From: Oxyura jamaicensis | Taxonomy: Eukaryota > Chordata > Aves > Anseriformes > Anatidae | Direction: 5' to 3' | DNA length: 64,000 nt | Assembly (NCBI RefSeq): GCF_011077185.1 | Contig: NC_048893.1 | Coordinates: 181,811,441 to 181,875,440 of the forward strand | Shown: positions 36,727-47,000 of the stretch, in pieces | How the letters are laid out: every line of letters begins with the position of its first letter | Position numbering within the stretch: position 1 is the first letter of the stretch | Made by a program: the position numbers and the translations under genes | The notes under the pieces: model-generated | Seen by the model: the letters and a program-made list of their open reading frames with translations, nothing else | What the model was told of the DNA's origin: nothing | Database searches by the model: none

Positions 36727-38178
36727 TGCCTGGGAGGATCTCAACCCAATCCTTTTAGTTAGGTGCTTTTGTAGGCCTCAAAACATGAAGTTTATTATAG
36801 ATGTTGTTGTTAGTATGGCTAGTATAAAATACTGTTATCCTCTGGATACATGCCCATTCCCATTTTGACCCTTGATACCTTCTTGGCCTCAGCAAGGAGT
36901 CCATAAAATAACTTCAAACTGGGTGGAAGGTTCTTCCAATGGCCAATTTTCGGTTAGCTATCGTTCAGTCTAGCTGCATGTCCACCTGCTCTTGTGTTAT
37001 AAAAGGGCTTCTACTTACCTATCCATACCAGTCATTATTTTACATTTTTATCATGCCTCCTTACTCATGTGTCACCTTCTTCAGATTCTCTCCACACAAT
37101 TGTTCTTCTGTGTCCTTTCTCCTTCCAGCAAACTTATTCAGTTTCCTTTAATCCTGCAGAGCCCTGTGGAGGTGCAGTAACTTCTTCCTATGGCATTGTA
37201 GAAGATGCTTACCATTGTTTTAGGTGAGAGCACAGTCTATTTTTTTTTTTTTCATTGAGTTGATATGGACAGTACTTTGAAAACCCAAACATAGCATGCA
37301 ACCTTGACCCATCTTGTTTTTAACTATGAGTGTGCTTTTCCTGAATCTTAATCCTTTATTGTTCTGTAAAAATGTTGTTTTCTATCAAGAATTCAGACAC
37401 TTGAAAGGATCTTTCTCAGATATAGTGTGAAATTTTAAAGGCGTTGTCCCGACCAGTTCCTCTCTAGCCTCTCCTTTGCTGGCCCATTGGACTTTACAAT
37501 GCTACACTTTTAAGATGGTGAAGAGTCATGCAAAGAAAATATTTAGCATCACAGCAAGTCCAACGATTTGGGGATTCTTTAGTCTCTAAAGATTCACATG
37601 CGCTGTTTACATGATTTAATAATGTTAATTATGTTACCTTAGAATTGACGTAAATAAAGTGGTGTAATTACCAAAGGACTATTCGTCTAATATGTAAATA
37701 CTTGTATTGCTCTAATTTATTTTATTACACAGATATTAAGCCACTTTTCCTGCTGTAACTGTTTTCCCTCTGGAGTTTTGCAGGAACTGAAGTATACCCC
37801 ATCTTTTTCTAAAACAACACAGTTGATAGAAAAGCTGTATATGGGGGCAATCCGTAGGTAATGGGGGTGTTCTGAACTTTTAGCAATGACAACGACTTCT
37901 TTTAAAAGATTAACGGCCCGCATTATTTGCTCGGCTGTTTGTGGTTTACCCAGTTTACCTGGGCTTTGTTAGTTTCCCAGACCCCTTTTCTTTTTTTTTA
38001 AGACCTTTAACAGAGGGAATGGCCAGCAAGCAGACTTTCTGTCACCGTCACAGCTCTGTTTGCCCCAGCTATGCCTGAATTACGCCTGTTCAGTCTCCGC
38101 AGGGTCTGGTGGGCTGGTGCAGCTTTCTGATCACACAGCTCCGCAGAGACCTTCATTGACTCGCAGCTTCCCGAGTAA
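36727..38178. other. Intergenic, LTR to ZAR1L upstream region
   Basis: AT-rich sequence with short T runs (37240, 37990). No gene, RNA or clear transposon recognised. Any distal 5' untranslated exon or oocyte promoter of ZAR1L should be here or in the next 370 nt, but I cannot place it. Confidence 0.5.
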
Positions 38179-38550
38179 ATGAGGATTTACAGGGCCCAGG
38201 ATGCATCATCACGTCTAACCCTGAAGCAGCATTTCCTACACAAAGCCACCGGTGAAGCCTCCAGAAGCAGAGCAGGTTGGGCCGTGTACCCTTGGCAAAA
38301 CGGCAGGCGAGCTCTATACCGCAAATTAGGTACAAGAGGGAAACCCATGGCTGGAGCAGCAGCTTCACAGCCAGGGACAATCAGAGAGCAGAGGGGACAG
38401 CAGGCCTGGCAGCTCTTCCCTTGCAATCAGCCCCAGCCAGCTGGGCCCAATTTCCCCATCAATCAGCAGCAATTAACACCAGCTCTCCAAGACGAGATAA
38501 AGGCAGGGCTGGGAGCTGTTCCTAGAACTGACTTCTTTGCAGGTGCACCC

Positions 38551-39150
38551 ATGGAGGGCTTTGTCTACCCACCATTCAGCACCTACCAGAGCTTTAGGGG
38601 TGGCCTGACACCGGGCCGTGGTGGGGACCCAGTGCTGAAGCAGCCCAGCTGGAAGCAAAGCAAGAGCACCGGGCTTGGTCCCTTCTTCGGGGGGCCCCCG
38701 ACCCCGCTGCCCTCTGAATACCTGGACAGCTACCGCCGGGCCCACCTGAAGGCCCTGCTGTCACAGGTGAGCCCAGGGCTGACCCCACGGCTCCGCCGGG
38801 CCAACACCAGGGAGATTGGGGTGCAGGTGAACCCCCGGGCCGATGCTGCTGTGCAGTGCTCGCTTGGGCCTCGCACGCTGCCCACTGGCCGCCCCCTCAG
38901 CCCTGCTGGCCTCCGTGCCCGTGGGCACATGGCTCTCTATTCACCTGTGCTGGACCGCCGCCTCTTCACCCTGCCCGAGTCTGCGGGGTCCCATGAGAAG
39001 CATGAGGTAGCTGCGGTTGCCCCTGAGGAGCAGAAGGCAGAGGATGGTGGCAGGGAGCAGCAGGACGGCCAGGCAGCTCCACCGACCGAGGGGCAGTCAA
39101 AGGCGCCACGGGAAGAGGCTGCAGCCCCTGGTCGCCGGGCGGCCTTCCAG
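38551..39150 (+). CDS. ZAR1L: ZAR1L coding exon 1
   Basis: 600 nt ending TTCCAG|GTGTGC. GC-rich, encoding a disordered proline-, glycine- and charge-rich N-terminus with the conserved GVQVNPR...AVQCSLGPRTL motif. The frame stays open upstream to 38179 without clear homology. Confidence 0.9.
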
Positions 39151-40190
39151 GTGTGCAGGGCGCAGTGGTGCCCACCCCAGCCTCTCTCTTGGGTCTGCCC
39201 CCCTCACAGCCTCCCTTCCCTCTGAGTCTGAGCCCCTCAGCTGCAGAGGCGGGTGCTGGTGTGAGGGGAGCTGGGCTGGGTGGCATGGGGGCTGCTGAGT
39301 GACCCCTTATCTCCCTGCAGTTCTTGGAGCAGAAGTACGGCTATTTCCACTGTAAAGACTGCAAGACCAGATGGGAGAGTGCTTATGTGTGGTGCATTTC
39401 TGGAAGTAACAAGGTAATTAATGTGTAACAGCAAGTCTTTTCTTGCTCCTGATGCTTGTAAGTACAATGTGAAATCTGAGAAGTCATGTTTTTGGCACAA
39501 ACTTAGGACAGCCATATTCAACATCCTGAGCAAGTCTCAGTAGTGACCGAGAACTTGGTTTTCTTAGGTGTACTTCAAACAGTTCTGTCGCAAATGCCAA
39601 AAGGCCTTCAATCCCTATCGTGTGGAAGCAATCCAGTGCCAGGTAGGTTACAGATCTCTGTATTATGGTAACACTGCTTGAGTTTGTCATGAACTCTAAT
39701 AGTTTACAGTTGCTTATTTATTTTTTTTTACTGACTTTGTCTGGAAGAGAACTTGAAGTACTAGAAACCTTATTTGGGAATGGTGTAATACCGTAGGCCT
39801 CCATCTTGTAGAGGCTTATGTGAATAGTTTCCTCTTCCTACACCATCCTGTCTTGCCACATGCAAGATAGACAGGGTTTTGACTAGTATTTCTAGGTGAG
39901 AAGGCTCTTACAGCTTTTTTTCTTGTTAACCACAAAAGCTCTGTTTAAGCATATCAGCTTAAGTATGATCCTATGATTAAGGGAAAACAAATGTCAGTCT
40001 AAAGTAAAGCACGCTCCTTTGATCTACTACTACTGTCTTTCCTAAGACCTGTTCGAAGACTCGTTGCTCCTGCCCTCAGAAGAAAAGGCACATTGATCTC
40101 AAGAGACCTCATCGCCAAGAACTGTGTGGCCGCTGCAGAGGCAAGAGGCTGTCCTGTGATAACACTTACAGCTTCAAATACATTGTCTGA
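38551..40190 (+). CDS. ZAR1L: ZAR1L (zygote arrest 1-like), four coding exons
   Basis: ZAR1-family proteins are oocyte RNA-binding regulators that hold maternal mRNAs through their 3' untranslated regions. Four exons (38551-39150, 39321-39413, 39568-39642, 40047-40190), all in phase 0, encode 303 residues. Residues 1-17 (MEGFVYPPFSTYQ...) match the human ZAR1L start. A conserved block at about 55-110 includes YRRAHLKALLSQ and REIGVQVNP with DAAVQCSLGPRTL. The C-terminus is a 3CxxC-type zinc finger: FHCKDCKTRW, VWCISGSNK, FCRKCQKAFNPYR, QCQTCSKTRCSCPQ and ELCGRCRGKRLSC. The start at 38551 was chosen because TTCTTTGCAG just upstream (ending 38541) is a good acceptor and the family starts with MEGF/MERF. 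Divergent from BRCA2. Confidence 0.95.
39321..39413 (+). CDS. ZAR1L: ZAR1L exon 2 (zinc finger)
   Basis: 93 nt between CTCCCTGCAG and AAG|GTAATT. Encodes FLEQKYGYFHCKDCKTRWES and AYVWCISGSNK, opening the zinc finger. Confidence 0.97.
39568..39642 (+). CDS. ZAR1L: ZAR1L exon 3 (zinc finger)
   Basis: 75 nt between TTTCTTAG and CAG|GTAGGT. Encodes VYFKQFCRKCQKAFNPYRVE, central zinc ligands. Confidence 0.97.
40047..40190 (+). CDS. ZAR1L: ZAR1L exon 4 (zinc finger, stop)
   Basis: 144 nt from acceptor TTTCCTAAG to TGA. Encodes TCSKTRCSCPQKKRHIDLKR and PHRQELCGRCRGKRLSCDN, ending SFKYIV. Confidence 0.97.
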   Translation, partial: TCSKTRCSCPQKKRHIDLKRPHRQELCGRCRGKRLSCDNTYSFKYIV

Positions 40191-40331
40191 TCTGTGTGCC
40201 CTATTTTGCACTTGCACTTTGTCAGTCTCCTTGCAATGTTTTGACCTTAGGCTTTTGACCTGGCATTGGACAATGGATAAGGACTTTTGTATTTATAAAA
40301 TATTTAACTATTATATATGTTAATTAAATTC

Positions 40332-40337
40332 AATAAA
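40332..40337 (+). terminator. ZAR1L: ZAR1L poly(A) signal
   Basis: AATAAA about 140 nt after the ZAR1L stop, implying a short 3' untranslated region ending near 40355. Confidence 0.75.
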
Positions 40338-40355
40338 AGTTTGCACTAGTTTATT

Positions 40356-41040
40356 ACCCATTAGTTTCCTCTTGCTGTAATGAAAGAAGTATGTATGTAA
40401 GGAAATGGAACCTGTTCACTCAAAGAAAATAGGCTTTGCTTTCAGTCTACTTTTAGATAACTTCTCCCTTCACTCAAACTGAACTAGTGTGGAAGATGCA
40501 AATGATGCTCTGATGCATAAAGTCTGTGGTAAATGTATTTGCATGTGTTTGTTAGAGCTCATACTGCTATCTTCCCTGCCACATGTATATTTAAAAATCA
40601 AACACCAGTTTGTTTATTCTGGCATTTGGTCTTTGATTCATGTCTGTAAGGTAGGAGGGAGAAGTGTAAGCTAACATCTCAAGCCTTTTGAGCTGAGTTA
40701 CCTGGGATGTAGTATAATAAATTCAGTAGAGGTGATGTCTAATATTACTAAAATAGCTCCCAGTGCCTGCCCATGAGAATAAAAGCTGAGACAGATGCCT
40801 TCCTAGCCTTGTAAGGCATCTCAAATGTAAGAAGCAAATAACTGAACCAGCTTTCAGGGAGACAACATGTAGTCAGAATCCTGCTCAAAACAGCTCCTCC
40901 ATAGAAGCACAGTGAGGTGTTACTACAGTTCATGTTGTCCCAGGGCTTTAGGGAGGCTTCAACAGGAATATAATTCCTCTTCTTCCTTGAGCCTAGAAAT
41001 GATGCAAGGAAAGTCAGATTGCTGCATCACGGCCCCTGTT
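40356..41040. other. Intergenic, ZAR1L to CR1 cluster
   Basis: Unremarkable AT-rich sequence. No gene or named repeat seen. Confidence 0.5.
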
Positions 41041-41044
41041 GTAA

Positions 41045-41140
41045 ATGTGAAGCATCACAGGAAAATTTAGGTTGGCAAGAACCTCAGAAGTTTTGTTCCC
41101 ATCTCTGTGCAGGATTAATTGAATCATCTTGTACAGGGTA
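41045..41140 (-). mobile_element. CR1 LINE 3' tail, degenerate
   Basis: The plus strand reads ATCACAGGAAAATTTAGGTT and then GGCAAGAACCTCAGAAG, resembling the inverted CR1 3' end (ATCATAGAATCATTTAGGTTGG...). It abuts the next CR1 in opposite orientation. Confidence 0.55.
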
Positions 41141-41154
41141 ACGGATTCTGTTCT

Positions 41155-41885
41155 ACCTGCAGGCCAGTAACAAGTGGGGTACCACAGTGGGTATGTCCTG
41201 GGACCTGTCCTGCTCCACTTCAGTGACATGAAAGAGGCAACAGCATGCACTTGGAAATCTGCAGATGCCACCAAGCTGAGGGAACCAGCCAAAGCAGCTG
41301 AGAACAGTGCTGCCATTTAGAGGCATCTCAGCTGAATGGGCTGACGGCAACCTTGTGATATTTAGGAGGGACAAGAAGAAATTCCAATGAGGTGGGCGTG
41401 AGCCAGCAGAGGGCAGCAACACTATCCTGGCTTGTATTAGCAGAAGCAGAGCCAGTAAAGCTGGGGAAGGGACTGACCATGTTAGCACTCACTAGAGCAC
41501 ATCTTTTGTCGTTATCGTATCCGGTTTTGGGCTCTTAATATGCGAAGGATGTTGACTAGCTGTCGTGTTCAGTGGAGGTCAGCAAGCTGGTCGCAGGGTT
41601 AGAGCATTTGCTGTGTGCAGGGGAGGCTGAAGCAATCAGGCTTGTTTGGTGTGAAGAAACAAAGACTTCAGTGAGACCCAGTAGTAGCTTATGAGTACTC
41701 ATGAGGTGGTTATTACTGAGGAAGGATGGAGCCCAGCTCTTCAGCGTGGCTGTGCACTGTCCATCTTTGAGGGTTTTCAAGACTCAGCTGAATGAAGGCC
41801 TGAGTAACCTGATATAATCTCATGGCTGCCCCTACTTCAAGGAGCCTGGATGACTTCCTGTTGTCCCCTTAAACGTGAATTTTCC
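41155..41885 (+). mobile_element. CR1 LINE, old copy
   Basis: AGTGGGGTACCACAGTGGGT and GTCCTGGGACCTGTCCTGCT match the CR1 reverse-transcriptase region. TCTGCAGATGCCACCAAGCT is the former FADD box (now SADAT). GAGGGTTTTCAAGACTCAGC and GCCTGGATGACTTCCTG follow the 3' part. Multiple stops and indels mark an old copy. Confidence 0.75.
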
Positions 41886-42420
41886 TGCAATCTGTAAAAT
41901 ACTCATGACTTTGCAAAGTGACAGAGCCATTCAAAACTTTTACCAACCACTACAAGTTTTGCAGACCACCCCAGCTGCAGTTCTGCATAGCTTCCAGAAA
42001 TGGAAATATGTAACTGATGTTTGAAGACTTCTCTAACCATCGTGAATTAGTTCACTCCTTAGAACTCAGTGATAAATAGCATCTCTTTTGGAAAGGATTT
42101 GCCCTGTGTTTATTTTGTCCTGCAACTACAATGGGGCTGCAGTGCTCCCTGAGTTCCACACCTTTTATGCATCAGTACAAGTGGTTATGAGGATCCACTT
42201 GAAATTGTGCAAGCAAGCTGAAAAAGGGATAAAGGAGAGAGGGCTTTACTGCATTCCCAGAACCTAGGCTGATAGTGCAGGGTGGACAGATTTTCTTTTA
42301 CCTATAGCATTAGAAAACAAACAAAATGACTGAAAACTAACTCTGGAACTAATAGGTCCATTATTGATATTTTTAATAGAAATAAGCCTGCAACTGGGAT
42401 TTCTGCCCCCTCAACCCCGG
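41886..42420. other. Intergenic, ZAR1L-FRY
   Basis: No gene seen. TTTATT at 42109-42114 is AATAAA on the minus strand and is one candidate end for a long FRY 3' untranslated region. AATAAA on the plus strand near 42429 has no associated gene. Confidence 0.4.
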
Positions 42421-43825
42421 TACCCAGTCAATAAACTGCTTTAGTCAACGTGCTCTTCTGGGTTGAGTCTGACTGAAAGAAAATAATCCTTACACTTCTC
42501 ACCGGTCTCTTTAACGAACAAATTCACCATACGCCATGAAAAAGGGGACTTCTGGGGGCTGCGTATCACCCATACCCTTGGCAGCTGTACAGATTCAGAT
42601 AAGAACACAGTTTTCACAACTAGCACATACTCCGTTGTGATTATATGACTTCTATATTTTAAATGGATGTACTGATCCAAATATCAACCAAAGTTACTTC
42701 ACAAAAACGGTAAGTGTATTTACAGAGTGAATAAGTTACATAGTTGTCAGAATAAAAGTGTCTCAGATGTGCAACAGATTTACATGCATACATTTAACAC
42801 TGGACAGCAGTTAAATGTAAGAAAAAGAACAGTTATGACATATATATACATTACAAATAAAATAGGACATCTCTTTAAAGAAGCTTAACATGAGAACTTG
42901 CATTTCACGTTAATATTTTTACTTTTTATACTCAAAATTTATATTAAATAAAAATATGCATGCATAACAGTTCAAAAGATTTGACTCTGTGATGGGACTT
43001 TCTCCTACAAAATGGCAAGTTAAATTAGATCAACCATCCCTTAATATAAATATATTCATAAAAGCAACCCTCTAGTAAAAAGCCATCAAGATCCTTTAAG
43101 AAAAAAAAAAAAAGAAAATCTACCAAGACCGTTCATGATACTTGTGGGCCTAAGAACAGACCTCTGCAATATGATCCAGTACCTTCAGAGACAGTAGCCT
43201 AGTAACATTAGGAAATGTACTTCATAGCAGCTCGTTGTTTTAAGATACAGTAATAATATTCAAATTACAGTGTACATTAAATTGTAGTCCATTTACAATT
43301 TGTTTCATATACACAGGCTCTCAGCTTTTGACCAACAAGTTTGCGAGATTCTGTGGCCAGCTTCATTCTGCCCATCTTTCACTCAACCAAATAAGAGGAA
43401 AAAAGGAAAAAATGTACAAGTTTTTTTTTTTCTTTTTAACAAAAAATATTATTTCGTGAAGGAAACATTGCACTTCTGCCAACCTAAAATTAATTTGCTA
43501 TAAAGGAAGTATTGTTCAGTGTAGTAGGCTTTGGTATGCAATGGAAGTCACTTCTTCAGTAGTGAGTTGCAGTTGCTCAGTGAAATGCTAACTGATTTTT
43601 TGTGCAACAGAGAACAAAGGATGTTGTCCTGGATGCTCTATGCTACCTTTGTCCTTACAGTATTGCTACACATTTGAAGTTCAGCCCATATCTTTTTAGA
43701 AGAAATCCTAAATGTAACAAGAGTGAGTACAGTTTGACCAAACCTTTGTAAGGCTGAGAAGACATTGAGCCACCTCACTCCAGCAGGGCAGCACTCCCAG
43801 CTTGAAAGAGGACACGAGAGTCCTG
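42421..43825 (-). other. FRY: Probable FRY 3' untranslated region
   Basis: Downstream of the FRY stop. AT-rich, no repeats recognised, no convincing AATAAA close by on the minus strand. A 79-codon open frame at 42441-42680 is present but shows no known protein. Confidence 0.5.
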
Positions 43826-44084
43826 TCAGAGACTTGTGCCGGAAACGCTGGAGTCTGGAAGAAAAGTATTGATGACCCGGTAACTCTGGGCTCTGCGAAT
43901 CATGTCGCGGATCTCGATATTCAGTTCCATTAATTTGGTGCAGATTTCAGTCAGGCTCTGGTTGGAGCCCACCAGTGCATAGGTGCCCGTCTGACCCAAG
44001 GTTTGGTGTCGGAAGTAAATGTTCAGTAGTGTCTGGACTTCATCATCAGAGCTACTTCCAAAGATATCATTGGGCCACAAAATC
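43826..44084 (-). CDS. FRY: FRY last coding exon
   Basis: 259 nt from acceptor GATTGCAG to TGA. Encodes ILWPNDIFGSSSDDEVQTLL, SLTEICTKLMELNIEIRDMI and the end FLPDSSVSGTSL. Confidence 0.96.
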
Positions 44085-47000
44085 CTGCAATCAAAGAGGA
44101 AGAGAGTGCATCATTATAGAGTATTAGCACAGATTGAAACCAGGTGATGGAGATCTCTAAAAGGAGAATGGAGGTGCACATATTTACAAGCCAAAATAAC
44201 TCCCTGTTTTATGCAACTCATTTGTTAGTGATATCAAACACTGAAATCACATAAAAGCAAATTCCTGTTTTCTGAAAAACAACAACAAAAAAGCTTAAGA
44301 AAACTAATTCAAGTAAGCGAAGTGAAACTGGGCTGAATGTTAGCTGATGCCAGTGACACACACTTGCTAAGGAGTTGGCTCTATAGAAAGATTCTTAAGA
44401 GCCTCACAGAAGTACTTGTCATCTGTGCTATGCAATTAAACATCTTCATTGTGGTAAGCATCCGTGTTTGCATTACCCATTTGATATTGTTAATTGTGGT
44501 GCACCCCCACAAAAGTTAATAATATCAGTGCCCCACGTACCTTGTTGAAAAAGATAAAATAAATTACAGTGACTCAGCACATTACATTTAGTACAGTTAG
44601 AAGGATAATGAATGCATGCTTTTCTAACAACCCGGAATTCTATCAGGAACCATGTAGTAAAACTTGCCTGCATTCTCGTATCTGTCGGACGGCTTTAACA
44701 AGTTCATTGTTTTTCAGACACTCCAGCATGGACTGAATAGCTGCTTCTGTAGAATTGAATGTGGGCTCAGATTCCACATTCAGAGGCTCAGCTGCAATTG
44801 CGGCAGTAGCATCCTTAAGATTTTTCTTCAACTCGCTCAGTTCTCTTGACATATTTAACAGCTGTTCCAATGAGAAGATTATGAGATGGGTATTTTGGTA
44901 GGCACCAAAGAGAGTAGTTATTTCGGGTCTGTTCTTATTAGCACCTTAGATGTACACATTACGGAAAAGACCTCATTTCAATACAAGGACATTTCTTGAT
45001 CTCTGTGCTCAGTATAAGGGAACACAGACTACAGATTTCTGTAGTTTTTTGTTGCGTAGCTTTAAAATGCATTGAGCTTTCTTTAATCTTTTGGCTTACT
45101 AACATTCAAGAGCGCACCTGAATAATCTTTTGTATTTTATTTCTGCTACTGTTTTCATATAATGAAACAGCTATTTCTCCTATTGTTGCTCTACATTTCT
45201 ATAGGCTGCATCATTTATAACAAGTAATCTAAAAAAGTCATCTGTTAAACAGCTACAGAAATCAACCCGCTAATAAAGAACACACAACATTTCTAAAATT
45301 TAGGCTACTCTAACACTTCTCTTAGAAGATAGAAGCAGCCTGGTCACATTACAATACAGACTGCAGAACATTTTCTTAAGACACAATAAATATTCAAGCT
45401 CTTTGTACTGCTATACCACATCTAATGAAACAAACCATCTCCATTTACTAGAGAATCTATAAAACGCCAGAATCCATCATAAGGTGTACTTCATAGCTTG
45501 ACATTTTGTTTTACAGCAACAAGCAAAGTGCAATAACTTCTTCTCAATAGTTTAAAATCTATACATTTCACCAGGAGGAAAAAATATATGGAATGGCAAG
45601 TTATGTTACTATCTTTCTTTAAGTGATGATTGTTCAACTTGAAGTGATCACCTCAAAGGTATTTCAAAGCAGTATATATTTTATGCAGTTGCTGGCAATA
45701 AATTTGACTAACAGTATTCTTGTGAAGTGTTTCTTTGTGTAAGATACGTAGATGTATCTAAAACCAGAAAGCTATTTGGGTCAAAAGAGATAGGGCATTG
45801 TGTCAAAAATACTTAAAGAATCCCTGTAAAAATGTCAGAATTAAAAAGACTTATGAAATTATAGGATTTTGTTAATTAGATTTTAAAAATACTTTTAGCA
45901 CTCTTAGGAAGCATTTAAATGATTTCATTTTGTTTATCCACTGAACAGGATCAGGAGTTACACTTGCAGTCAAAATATAAAACAGTTCTTTACTAAACAC
46001 CTAGTTTCCACAGGTACAAGAGGATGCATAAACATTTAGAACTGCTGCAGACGTTTCTAGTACAACATACATGCAATGGAGACAGTTTATATGGCTGGAG
46101 ATTACAAATAAATAACTCCAGAAAAAAAACTCAATTCTGCATCCTTATTAATTTACCACATTATTTTAATATTGTCATGCTAACAAGTACTCCCGGTCTA
46201 TATGGCTCCAAAAATCCCAATAAAGTCAGTCATGATCTAGGAAAGGGAAATTTTCTGTATGTGTCAAGAAACCTCATATCCCCATAATATTAAAACCTCA
46301 ATAAAAACAAAACCAAACCAAACTCACTTGCAGATGTTTACACCGTGTGAGCACTCCCTTAACTGTAAAGTGTGTGAGCAAAGTTAAGATTCCATATATC
46401 ATTCTAGTTAATTACCACTGACTGAAAAGACTTTTGAAGACTCTACAGAAGAAACCAGTCTCTGAAAGTACAGCCAATTACAAAAAATACTGGATCTCAA
46501 CTAATCCTTAATAAGGCTGTTGGTTATATTGAAGTATTTTGTCTGCAGACTCATGTTCAGGGTGAAATTGTGTAGTCTTGGGTGCAAGTCCATGGAGAGA
46601 AGAGTAAGAACATGAAAATAAGGAGTGATTTTTAGTATAGGAGTTCGTAGTGTTTGCTACATACCTCTGGCATGGAACTGACTTCATGCACTTGTCCGAT
46701 AAGTTTACAGTAGGACTGAAAAAGCAACAGCAGCTGGAAGTGGAGCTTATATAATCTCTGACACAGTTCCAATTGCTAAGGAGAGATTTATAGAAGAATT
46801 AATTAAGATCAATAAGCTGGGATAGTTTCTAATAACCAGTAAAACACATTTGAGATAGTTTAATTCTTCAAAAAAAAAACACATTATTTTACTAAAGTAC
46901 AGTCATGTACTACTTCAGAAAGCAAGTAATGCTCGTTCTTCTGCTGGTAAATCATAAAAGACATTGACAATTAAAATTATAATTGCTAGCTCTCATGTAG

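Noticed and set aside
42441..42680. 79-codon minus-strand frame downstream of FRY
   Set aside because: No recognised protein, no splice context; most likely chance in the FRY 3' untranslated region.
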